DNA of 64,000 nt, from the NCBI GenBank assembly GCA_002387205.1, contig DGLA01000004.1, forward strand, positions 36,188 through 100,187, given 5' to 3'. The position numbers were made by a program, and so were the translations under genes. Of the stretch, positions 17,262-25,677 are shown piece by piece (the first letter of the stretch is position 1; each line of letters opens with the position of its first letter). This DNA is from Stutzerimonas stutzeri (GTDB lineage: Bacteria; Pseudomonadota; Gammaproteobacteria; Pseudomonadales; Pseudomonadaceae). Under the pieces are notes generated by a model. It was not told where the DNA came from, did not search any database, and saw nothing but the letters and a program-made list of their open reading frames with translations.

Positions 17262-18403
17262 GCGGAACCTTCGATCGCACCCTTTCGACCACGGACGTGA
17301 TGCGTCGCCGCGCCACGTTGCTGCAACGCATGCACATCGATGGCGTACTGCTGTTGCTGTTGCTGTTGCTTGCCGCTGGCAGCCTGTTCATCCTGTACTC
17401 GGCTGGTGGCAAGAACTGGGACCTGCTGATCAAGCAGGCCACCTCCTACGGTATCGGCCTGGCGGCCATGCTTTTTATCGCTCAGCTGGAGCCGAGATTC
17501 ATGGCGCGCTGGGTTGCGCTCGGCTATTTGCTGGTCGTGGGGCTGTTGCTGGCTGTCGAATTCGTCGGTTACACGGCGATGGGGGCAACCCGCTGGATCA
17601 ATATTCCTGGGGTGATTCGCTTCCAGCCATCGGAATTCATGAAGATCATCATGCCGATGACCATTGCCTGGTACCTGTCTGCCCGTGCATTGCCGCCCAG
17701 TCTCAAGCACACGGCGATCAGCCTGGCCCTGATCGTGGTGCCCTTTGTGCTGATCCTCAAACAGCCTGATCTGGGCACCTCGCTCCTGGTGCTGGTGTCC
17801 GGCGCGTTCGTGCTGTTCATCGCCGGCTTGCGCTGGCGCTGGGTGCTGGGCGCGATTGCGGCCCTGGTGCCGGTAGCGGTGGCCATGTGGTACTTCGTTC
17901 TGCACGACTACCAGAAGCAGCGAGTGCACACCTTTCTTGACCCGGAAAGCGATCCGCTGGGCACCGGCTGGAACATCATCCAGTCCAAGGCCGCAATCGG
18001 ATCGGGTGGAGTCTTCGGCAAGGGTTGGCTGATGGGTACCCAGTCACACCTGGATTTTTTGCCGGAAAGCCATACGGACTTTATCATTGCGGTCCTGGCC
18101 GAGGAGTTCGGGCTGGTAGGTGTCTGCCTGCTGCTACTGATCTACCTGCTGCTGATAACCCGCGGCCTGATGATTACCGCCCAGGCGCAAACCCTGTTCG
18201 GCAAGCTGCTGGCAGGTGCGCTGACCATGACGTTCTTTGTGTATGTTTTCATCAATATCGGTATGGTCAGCGGGTTGTTGCCGGTGGTGGGAGTGCCGTT
18301 GCCCTTTATCAGTTTTGGTGGAACTTCGTTGGTGACCCTACTGTCAGGGTTCGGGGTTTTGATGTCGATCCACACCCATCGCAAGTGGATCGCGCAGGTT
18401 TGA
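17258..18403 (+). CDS. rodA: rod-shape SEDS glycosyltransferase RodA
   Basis: Lipid II polymerase of lateral wall growth, working with PBP2. 381 residues with about ten membrane segments and the SEDS signatures GATRWINIPGVIRFQPSEFMK and PFISFGGTSLVTLLSGFG. The start overlaps mrdA and the gene is followed within 5 bp by the mltB start, so mrdA-rodA-mltB-rlpA-dacA read as one wall-synthesis cluster. Confidence 0.98.
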   Translation: MSGTFDRTLSTTDVMRRRATLLQRMHIDGVLLLLLLLLAAGSLFILYSAGGKNWDLLIKQATSYGIGLAAMLFIAQLEPRFMARWVALGYLLVVGLLLAVEFVGYTAMGATRWINIPGVIRFQPSEFMKIIMPMTIAWYLSARALPPSLKHTAISLALIVVPFVLILKQPDLGTSLLVLVSGAFVLFIAGLRWRWVLGAIAALVPVAVAMWYFVLHDYQKQRVHTFLDPESDPLGTGWNIIQSKAAIGSGGVFGKGWLMGTQSHLDFLPESHTDFIIAVLAEEFGLVGVCLLLLIYLLLITRGLMITAQAQTLFGKLLAGALTMTFFVYVFINIGMVSGLLPVVGVPLPFISFGGTSLVTLLSGFGVLMSIHTHRKWIAQV

Positions 18404-18408
18404 CTAGA

Positions 18409-19428
18409 GTGAATTTCTTGAATCCATTAAGGCGTGGCTGGTTGGCTCGGGTGTTCCTCGGAGCGGGGCTGTGCAGTGCTTTCGGCGGTGCTTCGCTGGT
18501 GCAGGCGGCCGATTACGAAGGCGAGAAAGTGGCTGAGTTCATCCGCGAGATGACCCATGACTACGGCTTCGCCAGTGAGCAGCTGGTCGACCTTTTGGCC
18601 CAGGCGGAGCGCAAGCAGGCCATCCTTGACGCCATTTCAAGGCCGGCCGAGCGCGTCAAGCCGTGGAAGGAATACAGGCCGATCTTCATTACCGACTCGC
18701 GCATCGCCCAGGGCGTCGATTTCTGGCGCGAGAATGAGGCCGCGCTGCAGCGCGCCGAGGCTGAATTCGGCGTGCCCCCGGAGATCATCGTTGCCATCAT
18801 TGGTGTCGAGACCTTCTACGGCCGCAACACCGGCAGCTACCGGGTAATCGATGCGCTTTCCACCCTGGGTTTCGATTATCCGCCCCGTCAACCCTTCTTC
18901 CGCCAGCAGCTCAAGGAGTTTCTCCTGCTGGCGCGTGAGGAGCAGGTCGATCCCCTCACGCTGACCGGCTCCTATGCCGGTGCGATGGGGCTTCCGCAGT
19001 TCATGCCGAGCAGTTTCCGCGCCTATGCGGTGGATTTCGACAGCGATGGCCACATCGATATCTGGAAGAATCCGGTCGATGCCATAGGCAGCGCTGCCAA
19101 CTACTTCAAGCAACATGGCTGGGTAACCAACGAACCGGTGGTGGCGAGAGCCAGGGTTAGCGGTGATCGTCATGCCGAGGGGCTGACGGAGGGCCTGGAG
19201 CCATTGAAGAACGCCGCGCAGCTGCGTGAGTTGGGATGGCAGACCGATGCGACCCTGCCTGACGATACAGCCGTCACCGCGTTTCGCCTGGAAGGCGCCG
19301 AAGGCGACGAGTTCTGGGTGGGGTTGCCCAATTTCTACGTCATCACCCGCTACAACCGCAGCGTCATGTACGCCATGGCTGTGCATCAGCTGGGCGAGAA
19401 GCTCGCCGCGGCACGAGGCGCGCAATGA
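18409..19428 (+). CDS. mltB: lytic murein transglycosylase B family
   Basis: Cleaves glycan strands with 1,6-anhydroMurNAc formation. 339 residues from GTG 18409 (VNFLNPLRRGWLAR). It has an N-terminal secretion signal ending near LVQA-ADYEG without a clear lipobox, so probably soluble periplasmic, like SltB1 of P. aeruginosa. The catalytic Glu is in IIGVETFYGRNTGSYRVID; the family block YAGAMGLPQFMPSSFRAYAV follows. The frame is open further upstream to 18025 but that is inside rodA. Overlaps rlpA by 4 bp. Confidence 0.93.
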   Translation: MNFLNPLRRGWLARVFLGAGLCSAFGGASLVQAADYEGEKVAEFIREMTHDYGFASEQLVDLLAQAERKQAILDAISRPAERVKPWKEYRPIFITDSRIAQGVDFWRENEAALQRAEAEFGVPPEIIVAIIGVETFYGRNTGSYRVIDALSTLGFDYPPRQPFFRQQLKEFLLLAREEQVDPLTLTGSYAGAMGLPQFMPSSFRAYAVDFDSDGHIDIWKNPVDAIGSAANYFKQHGWVTNEPVVARARVSGDRHAEGLTEGLEPLKNAAQLRELGWQTDATLPDDTAVTAFRLEGAEGDEFWVGLPNFYVITRYNRSVMYAMAVHQLGEKLAAARGAQ

Positions 19429-20417
19429 CCAGCAGGATGGGACGCCTCTTGGGGGTGACAGCTGTGATCGCGCTGGTTGCCGGTTGCTCGTCATCGCCCA
19501 CGCCACACGCTCCTTCAGCGGCAAGCAGTCCGGCAAGCAGCGGGCCGGGAGATTATTCGCGCCCACACAAGGATGGCGCTCCTTGGTGGGACGTGGATGT
19601 GTCGAGCATTCCTGATGCAACGCCCACTCCGCATAACGGGCCGTTCAAGGCCAATCCGTATACGGTACTGGGCAAGACCTACTACCCCATGGGTGACGGG
19701 CGAAAATACAGGGAAACCGGTACCGCTTCCTGGTATGGCACCAAATTTCATGGGCAGCCTACCGCCAACGGCGAGAAGTACGACTTGTACGGGATGAGCG
19801 CTGCGCACAAGACCCTGCCGCTGCCGAGCTACGTCAGGGTGACCAACCTCGACAACGGCAAGGCCGTGGTGCTGCGCGTCAACGACCGGGGGCCGTTCTA
19901 CTCGGATCGGATCATCGACCTGTCCTTCGCTGCGGCGAAGAAGCTGGGATATGCCGAAACCGGTACAGCGCGGGTAAAGGTCGAGGGTATCGACCCTGTG
20001 CAGTGGTGGGCCGATCGCGGTCAGCCCGTACCCTTGGTGCTTGCACAGACCAAACAGGTCCCGAGCGCGCCCGCGCTCAAGGCCACGGCGCAGCCTGTCG
20101 AGAATTACACGCCGCCGCCAGCCCAGCATGCGGGAGCGACGGTGCCCCTGGAGATCGATCGCGGCAGCGCGGGCGCCGATGCGGGACTGTTTCTTCAGGT
20201 GGGCGCTTTTGCCAATCCCGATGCTGCTCAGCTGCTGCGTGACAAGCTCAGCAGCATGACCGCGGCGCCGGTATTCGTCAGTTCGGTCGTTCACCAGGAG
20301 CAGATCCTCCATCGGGTGCGCCTGGGGCCGCTCGAGTCGCAGGATCAGGCGGCACAACTCGAGCAGAGTGTGCGTCTGGCCAATCTGGGACAGCCGCGAC
20401 GGGTGAGAGGCGACTGA
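19425..20417 (+). CDS. rlpA: septal ring lytic transglycosylase RlpA
   Basis: 330-residue lipoprotein (lipobox VAGC, Cys21) that cleaves denuded glycan strands. It has a double-psi beta-barrel domain near residues 100-190, with GTASWYGTKFHGQPTANGE and the catalytic Asp in RVNDRGPFYSDRIIDLS. A C-terminal SPOR domain from about 250 (GLFLQVGAFANPDAAQLL) directs it to septal glycan. A Ser/Pro-rich linker follows the lipid Cys. ATG overlaps the mltB stop. Confidence 0.95.
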   Translation: MTSRMGRLLGVTAVIALVAGCSSSPTPHAPSAASSPASSGPGDYSRPHKDGAPWWDVDVSSIPDATPTPHNGPFKANPYTVLGKTYYPMGDGRKYRETGTASWYGTKFHGQPTANGEKYDLYGMSAAHKTLPLPSYVRVTNLDNGKAVVLRVNDRGPFYSDRIIDLSFAAAKKLGYAETGTARVKVEGIDPVQWWADRGQPVPLVLAQTKQVPSAPALKATAQPVENYTPPPAQHAGATVPLEIDRGSAGADAGLFLQVGAFANPDAAQLLRDKLSSMTAAPVFVSSVVHQEQILHRVRLGPLESQDQAAQLEQSVRLANLGQPRRVRGD

Positions 20418-20490
20418 TCGCCACGGAATCATCAGCTGGGCGCCGGCGCAACAACAAACGCTTTGCCAAACACCATCTTCCGAGAGTGCA

Positions 20491-21648
20491 ATGACTATCA
20501 CCACCTTCCTGCAGCGTCTGTTTCTGATCACCTTGCTGGCGGTAGCGCCTGCTGTACAGGCCGAGCCGATCATCCCGTCCCCTCCCGAGCTGGCGGCCAA
20601 ATCCTATGTGCTGATGGATGCGGCCAGTGGCAAGGTGCTGGTGGAGAACAATGGCGACGAGCGCCTGCCGCCGGCCAGCCTGACCAAGCTGATGACGGCA
20701 TACATCGCAACGCTCGAAATCCGCAAAGGCCAGATATCTGAAAGCGACATGGTGACCGTCAGTGAAAAAGCCTGGCGTACCGGTGGCTCGCGCATGTTCA
20801 TCCAGGTCAATACGCAGGTATCGGTGGACGACCTGCTGCACGGCATCATCATCCAGTCCGGCAATGACGCCAGCGTCGCCATGGCTGAGCACATTGCCGG
20901 TAGCGAGGATGCCTTTGCCGATCTGATGAACAGCACCGCGCAGCAGCTGGGCATGACCAATACCCATTTCATGAACTCGACCGGACTGCCGCATCCGGAG
21001 CATTATTCGTCCGCTGCCGACATGGCCAAACTGGCCCGGGCCATCATTCATGAGGATCCGGCGCACTACGGCATCTACGCGCAGAAGGAATTTTTCTGGA
21101 ACAACATCAAGCAGCCCAACCGCAACCTGTTGCTGTGGCGCGACAAGACGGTGGATGGGCTGAAAACAGGGCATACCGAGGAGGCGGGCTACTGTCTGGT
21201 AGCCTCTGCAGTTCGCGACGACATGCGGCTGATCACGGCTGTCTTTGGCACCAATAGCGAGCAGGCGCGTGCGGCGGAGACGCAGAAACTGTTGACCTAC
21301 GGCTTCCGCTTCTTCGAAACCCGCACCTTCTACCAGAAAGGCGTCGAACTGGCGAAATCCCGCGTCTGGAAAGGTGAACAGGACCAGGTCAGTGCCGGCC
21401 TGGCGAACGATCTGACCATGACCCTGCCGCGCGGCCAAATGGACAAGCTGCAAGCCGGTCTGACTTTCAACCCCGAACTGACAGCGCCCATTCAGCAGGG
21501 CGATGTGGTGGGCAAGGTCGAGGTGAGCCTCGATGGTCAGGTTGTGCAGAGCTCGGATCTCATTGCCTTGCAGGCGGTGGAAGAGGGTGGGCTGTTCAGC
21601 CGTTTGTGGGATAGCATTCAGCTGTTCTTCTTCAACCTCTTCAACTAG
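20491..21648 (+). CDS. dacA: D-alanyl-D-alanine carboxypeptidase (PBP5/6 family)
   Basis: Removes the terminal D-Ala of pentapeptides. 385 residues: signal peptide (LFLITLLAVAPAVQA), active-site SLTKLM, SGNDASVAMAE and KTGHTEEAGYC, then the PBP5 C-terminal beta domain and an amphipathic C-terminal membrane helix (LWDSIQLFFFNLFN). The leader contains AACAACAAA at 20450-20458, which resembles an Hfq/Crc motif but lies 33 nt from the start. Follows rlpA by 73 bp. Confidence 0.96.
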   Translation: MTITTFLQRLFLITLLAVAPAVQAEPIIPSPPELAAKSYVLMDAASGKVLVENNGDERLPPASLTKLMTAYIATLEIRKGQISESDMVTVSEKAWRTGGSRMFIQVNTQVSVDDLLHGIIIQSGNDASVAMAEHIAGSEDAFADLMNSTAQQLGMTNTHFMNSTGLPHPEHYSSAADMAKLARAIIHEDPAHYGIYAQKEFFWNNIKQPNRNLLLWRDKTVDGLKTGHTEEAGYCLVASAVRDDMRLITAVFGTNSEQARAAETQKLLTYGFRFFETRTFYQKGVELAKSRVWKGEQDQVSAGLANDLTMTLPRGQMDKLQAGLTFNPELTAPIQQGDVVGKVEVSLDGQVVQSSDLIALQAVEEGGLFSRLWDSIQLFFFNLFN

Positions 21649-21708
21649 ACCTCTGGAGCGCGCCTTGGCCAACCGCCGGGCGTGCTTGCGGATCACGAGT
21701 CCGTCGCC

Positions 21709-21993
21709 ATGACCGAAAGCAAAAGCGAAACACAGCCACCCAGGATCGAATTTCCCTGCGAACGTTACCCGATCAAAGTCATCGGTGATGCAGGCGAAGG
21801 GTTCAGCGAGACGGTGGTGGAGGTGATTCGGCGACACGCGCCGAATCTGGACGAAACCACGCTGGTGTCTCGTGACAGCCGCAACGGCCGCTTCCTGTCC
21901 GTGCAGGTGCTGATCACGGCGACAAGTGTCGAGCAGTTGCAGGCGATCCATGTCGATTTGCGCGCAACCGGGCGCGTACACATGGTGCTCTGA
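21709..21993 (+). CDS. ybeD: YbeD/DUF493 family regulatory-fold protein
   Basis: 94 residues with the small ferredoxin-like fold of YbeD (IEFPCERYPIKVIGD, FLSVQVLITATSVEQLQAI). It lies between dacA and lipB as in other gammaproteobacteria; the molecular function is unknown, and allosteric or lipoate-related roles have been suggested from context. ATG 21709 is chosen over 21682 because homologues begin MTE/MNT followed by a polar stretch. Confidence 0.9.
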   Translation: MTESKSETQPPRIEFPCERYPIKVIGDAGEGFSETVVEVIRRHAPNLDETTLVSRDSRNGRFLSVQVLITATSVEQLQAIHVDLRATGRVHMVL

Positions 21994-22048
21994 TGTGGCC
22001 CGCAACTGACGGGTCCCTTTCTGGTCCTGCGGGCAGAAGGGCCTGCGA

Positions 22049-22708
22049 ATGACTGCTTCGGTGCTGGGCGTCCGCGAGTTTGGCCTCGTGGAGTACCCGT
22101 TGGCCTGGCAGGCCATGCAACGCTTCACCAATGAACGCACACCGTCGACGGACGATGAAATCTGGTTGCTGCAACATGCCCCGGTATTTACCCAGGGACA
22201 GGCTGGCAAGGCGGAACATCTGCTGGTGCCCGGAGATATTCCGGTAGTGCAGGCCGATCGTGGCGGGCAGGTGACCTATCATGGCCCCGGACAGCTTGTC
22301 TGCTATCTGATGCTGGATATCAGGCGGTTGGGGTTTGGCGTACGCGAACTCGTGAGTCGCATCGAACAGAGCCTGATCGATCTGCTTGCGAGTTACGATG
22401 TGCAGGCCCAGGCCAAGCCGGACGCGCCAGGTGTGTACGTCGATGGCGCGAAAATCGCGTCACTCGGCTTGCGCATCCGTAACGGATGCTCGTTCCATGG
22501 CCTGGCGCTCAATGTGGATATGGATCTGGAGCCCTTCGGGCGGATCAATCCATGCGGATATGCCGGCATGACCATGACCCAGCTGGCCGATCTGGTGGCC
22601 GGACCAGTTGCATTTCCTGATGTCAGTGCCCGCCTGCGTGAGCAGTTGGTCAGGCATCTCGGCTACGCACAGCAGCAGACCCTGAAGGGTGCAGTGATAG
22701 ACGGCTAG
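22049..22708 (+). CDS. lipB: octanoyl-[acyl-carrier-protein]:protein octanoyltransferase
   Basis: Transfers octanoate from ACP to lipoyl domains. 219 residues with the signature RGGQVTYHGPGQLVCYLMLD, the catalytic Lys in GAKIASLGLRI and the catalytic Cys in NPCGYAGM (following SFHGLALNVDMDLEPF). The lipA gene for the next step converges on it from the minus strand. Confidence 0.95.
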   Translation: MTASVLGVREFGLVEYPLAWQAMQRFTNERTPSTDDEIWLLQHAPVFTQGQAGKAEHLLVPGDIPVVQADRGGQVTYHGPGQLVCYLMLDIRRLGFGVRELVSRIEQSLIDLLASYDVQAQAKPDAPGVYVDGAKIASLGLRIRNGCSFHGLALNVDMDLEPFGRINPCGYAGMTMTQLADLVAGPVAFPDVSARLREQLVRHLGYAQQQTLKGAVIDG

Positions 22709-22746
22709 GTCGCGCGCTGGTTTATACCGGGTGAGCGCGGGGCATG

Positions 22747-22790
22747 GCGTACAAGTACGCCTGCCCCCGAGGCGAAGCCCAGGGGCAGGC
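22747..22790. terminator. nested hairpins between lipB and lipA
   Basis: GGCGTAC-AA-GTACGCC at 22747-22762 overlaps a second inverted repeat, GCCTGCCCC (22759-22767) / GGGGCAGGC (22782-22790). The two stems are mutually exclusive and sit between convergent genes. No T-run on either strand, so bidirectional termination is only probable. Confidence 0.4.
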
Positions 22791-22804
22791 GCCTTTCGGC
22801 CCGA

Positions 22805-23857
22805 TCAGTTCAGATTGAGGGTTGGAATCAGACTGCTTTCAAACGGCTGGCCCGGCACCGGAACCGGGGCGGACAGGCCCAGGTTGTTCTTTTCGAACAC
22901 TCGGTCGGCTCGGTAGCTGGAGCGCACCAGCGGGCCGGCAGCGACTTCCATGAAGCCTTTCTCCAGGCCGATGTCGCGGAAACGGTTGAATTCTTCAGGG
23001 CTGACCCAGCGTTTTACCGGCAGGTGGTTGCGGGTCGGCTGTAGATACTGGCCGAGGGTGAGGATGTCCACGCCGATGGCGCGCAGGTCATCCATGGTCT
23101 GCAGCACTTCCTCGTCGGTTTCGCCCAGGCCAAGCATCAGGCTGGTCTTGGTCAGCATCTCCGGGCGATAGCGCTTGGCGTGCTCCAGCACGCGCAGGGT
23201 CTTCTCGTAGCCGGCGCGGGGGTCGCGCACGTCATGGGTCAGTCGTTTGACCGTCTCGACGTTCTGCGCGAAGACTTCCAGGCCAGAGTCCGCTACGCGT
23301 TCGATGGCTTGCAGGTCGCCGTCAAAGTCCGGTGTCAGGGCCTCCACTACCACATGCGGGGTGCGCTCCTTGATGGCGCGCACGCAGGCGGCGTAGTGTG
23401 CGGCACCGCCGTCGTCCAGATCGTCACGGTCCACCGAGGTCAGCACGATATAGCGCAGCGCCATCAGTTCCACCGACTTCGCGGTGTTCTGCGGCTCTTC
23501 CAGATCCAGCCAGCCATTGGGATTGCCGGTATCCACGGCGCAGAAGCGACACGCGCGCGTGCAGACCGAACCCATCAGCATGATGGTGGCAGTGCCGTTG
23601 GACCAGCACTCGCCCATGTTCGGGCAGTGGGATTCCTGGCAGACGGTACTCAGGCGGTGTTCGCCGACATTGCGCTTGACCGCTTCGAAGCGGCTGCCGC
23701 TGGGCGCCTTGACCCGCAGCCACTTGGGCTTGGGTTCGAACACCTGGGGTTCGCTCGAGGCGCGGCGCTTCTGCCCGTCCTTGATTGCGGTGATGCCCTG
23801 GGTGGTACGGAATTTTTCGCCGCTGGCAACGGCCTTGGGCTGGGAGGTTTCGGACAT
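22805..23857 (-). CDS. lipA: lipoyl synthase
   Basis: Radical-SAM enzyme inserting two sulfurs into protein-bound octanoate. 350 residues with both cluster motifs: the auxiliary cysteines in CQESHCPNMGECW and the radical-SAM CxxxCxxC in CTRACRFCAVDTGNP. The C-terminal conserved Ser is in LVRSSYRAD. ATG 23857 gives a polar N-terminal extension usual for Pseudomonas LipA. Confidence 0.97.
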   Translation of the reverse strand: MSETSQPKAVASGEKFRTTQGITAIKDGQKRRASSEPQVFEPKPKWLRVKAPSGSRFEAVKRNVGEHRLSTVCQESHCPNMGECWSNGTATIMLMGSVCTRACRFCAVDTGNPNGWLDLEEPQNTAKSVELMALRYIVLTSVDRDDLDDGGAAHYAACVRAIKERTPHVVVEALTPDFDGDLQAIERVADSGLEVFAQNVETVKRLTHDVRDPRAGYEKTLRVLEHAKRYRPEMLTKTSLMLGLGETDEEVLQTMDDLRAIGVDILTLGQYLQPTRNHLPVKRWVSPEEFNRFRDIGLEKGFMEVAAGPLVRSSYRADRVFEKNNLGLSAPVPVPGQPFESSLIPTLNLN

Positions 23858-24052
23858 CGGCTTTCTGGGCTCCGCTAGAGACTCCGTGGACGAGGCGGCT
23901 TTTGGCCGCCGCGCAGTTTATCACAGGCACTGACCGTTCAGTCCGCACAGCGCTGGGTGCAGTCGCTCAGAAGGGGCTGCCGAAGTTGCGTGGCCCACCT
24001 GCGCGGGGTTGGACGGCAAGTAGCGCGTGGCCGACTGATTCGGCCGCGTTCC

Positions 24053-25357
24053 TCAGGGCTCTGCGCGCAGCTGTCCCAGCAATTCCTGCGTCGGATGGCC
24101 GTCGGCGGGCCAGCCGAGCTGCTGCTGGAATCCACGTATGGCGCTGCGCGTATTGGCACCGATGATGCCGTCGGGCAGGCCGGGATCGAAGCCTTGGGCG
24201 GCAAGGCGCTCCTGTAGCTCCATGCGTTCCGACCGGCTCAATGGCTGCTCGCCGAGGGGCCAGCTGCCTTCCACCTTGCCTGCTCCTTCGAAGCGCTCCG
24301 ACAGCAGCCCGATAGCCAATGCGTAGGACGAAGAATTGTTATAGCGCAAGATCGAACGGAAATTATCGAGGATCAGAAATGCTGGCCCTCGGTGGCCCGC
24401 AGGCAGTAACAGGCTCGCCGAGGCGTCATCATTGCCCCGCGGAAGATTGCGCAGACCCAGCTCCCGCCATGCCGCCAGCGGCTTGCGCAGGCTGCTGTCG
24501 GCCAGGGCATAGTCGAACCCGTCGGGCAATCGGACCTCGAAGCCCCAGGGCTGGCCTGCTTTCCAGCCCGACGCCTGCAGGTAGTGGGCAGCTGAGGCCA
24601 ATGCATCAGCCGAGCTGTTCCAGATGTCCCGACGCCCATCGCCACTGAAGTCGACCGCATGGGTGTTGTAGGTGGTGGGTATGAACTGGGTCTGGCCCAT
24701 TGCACCGGCCCAGGACCCGCGAAGCTGGGCGGGCTCGACATCACCGTGCGCAAGAATGTCCAGTGCCGCCAGCAGCTGGCTCTTGGCGAAAGCAGGCCGC
24801 CGCCCTTCATGGGCGAGCGTGGCCAGTGAGCGAATCACTGACTTGTCCCCCATGATCTGTCCGAAGCTGCTTTCCAGGCCCCAGATCGCAACCAGGGTGT
24901 TGCGGTCCACCCCGTAACGAGCCTCGATGTGATCCAGTATGTCGGCGTTCTGTTCGAGCAGGCGTTGTCCAGTCTGCACACGCTGCTTCGAGAGTGCGCC
25001 GTTCAGGTATTCCCACACCGGCCGGGTGAACTCGGGCTGGCTGCGGTCAGCCGCAATGACGCTGGGATCAGGGGTGATGCCTTCGAAGGCACGGTCGAAC
25101 AGATCGGCCGAGATGCCGGCCTGGAGGGCTTCGCGACGGAAAGCGTCACGCCACTGGGTGAACGTCTGCTGTTCACCGGCTGCGATGGGTGAGTCGCTGT
25201 CCGCGGCGCTGTCAGCGGCCGGCAGCATGCCTTGCGGGCTGGATGATGGCGCCGGTGACTGCGAGACCGGCTCGGCGGCGCAGGCGACCATGATGCTCAG
25301 GGCTGATCCGGCAATCAGGCTGCGTAGCAGCAGTACAGGAACGAAGGTGTAAAGCAT
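24053..25357 (-). CDS. lytic murein transglycosylase with C-terminal peptidoglycan-binding domain
   Basis: 434 residues from ATG 25357. Hydrophobic signal with a lipobox-like SIMVACA, so probably a lipoprotein. An MltB-type SLT domain has the catalytic Glu in IWGLESSFGQIMGDKSVIRSLATL and the block WAGAMGQTQFIPTTYNTHAVD. The last ~65 residues are a peptidoglycan-binding domain 1 (LQERLAAQGFDPGLPDGIIG, TRSAIRGFQQQLG). It is a second MltB-family enzyme besides the one at 18409-19428. An in-frame TTG at 25378 is possible but has no better ribosome-binding site. Confidence 0.92.
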   Translation of the reverse strand: MLYTFVPVLLLRSLIAGSALSIMVACAAEPVSQSPAPSSSPQGMLPAADSAADSDSPIAAGEQQTFTQWRDAFRREALQAGISADLFDRAFEGITPDPSVIAADRSQPEFTRPVWEYLNGALSKQRVQTGQRLLEQNADILDHIEARYGVDRNTLVAIWGLESSFGQIMGDKSVIRSLATLAHEGRRPAFAKSQLLAALDILAHGDVEPAQLRGSWAGAMGQTQFIPTTYNTHAVDFSGDGRRDIWNSSADALASAAHYLQASGWKAGQPWGFEVRLPDGFDYALADSSLRKPLAAWRELGLRNLPRGNDDASASLLLPAGHRGPAFLILDNFRSILRYNNSSSYALAIGLLSERFEGAGKVEGSWPLGEQPLSRSERMELQERLAAQGFDPGLPDGIIGANTRSAIRGFQQQLGWPADGHPTQELLGQLRAEP

Positions 25358-25417
25358 GTACCACTCTCGGCAGGTCAACGGCAGCTGACCTTATCACGCT
25401 TTGAATTGCTTGGCTTT

Positions 25418-25576
25418 TCAAGCTGCCAGAAGGACCGAAGCCTCCCAGTTGGCTGACTGGGAGGCTTCGCGACGGTAGCTGCCTTTACCTTTTCGGGGCT
25501 GCTCCTGACGACTGCGGAACAGCGGCTGGGCAACCAGGGATTTGGCCTTGTTCGGCCTTTTGCGACTCTTTGCCAT
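25418..25576 (-). CDS. arfA: alternative ribosome-rescue factor ArfA
   Basis: 52 residues (MAKSRKRPNKAKSLVAQPLF...). Recognised from the ArfA core: PLFRSRQEQPRKGKGSYRR followed by NWEAS, both matching E. coli ArfA. ArfA enters the empty A site of stalled ribosomes and recruits RF2 when tmRNA fails. The segment coding for about residues 37-47 forms a perfect 14-bp hairpin, expected to cut or terminate the mRNA before the stop codon. The protein is then made from non-stop mRNA and normally degraded by tmRNA tagging. It is the last gene after leuS-lptE-holA, 101 bp past holA. Confidence 0.92.
   Translation of the reverse strand: MAKSRKRPNKAKSLVAQPLFRSRQEQPRKGKGSYRREASQSANWEASVLLAA
25436..25469 (-). 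terminator. intragenic arfA hairpin (terminator or RNase III site)
   Basis: Perfect 14-bp inverted repeat, arms 25436-25449 and 25456-25469 with a 6-nt loop, lying inside the arfA coding sequence. Downstream on the minus strand is a moderately T-rich GTCCTTCT. It would produce arfA transcripts lacking the stop codon and may also end the leuS-lptE-holA transcript. Confidence 0.8.
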
Positions 25577-25677
25577 GTTTTGAAGCCTCTTGCGTGCGAT
25601 CAGTTGCGCAGCTTAGGGCTTGTACAGAAAATGTCCAGCGCAGGGCGGCGCTGCATCAGTCGGCTGCGGCTGAAGCG

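Noticed and set aside
20278..22209. 643-codon minus-strand open frame opposite rlpA, dacA, ybeD and lipB
   Set aside because: Spans four certain genes on the other strand and lacks recognisable protein features.
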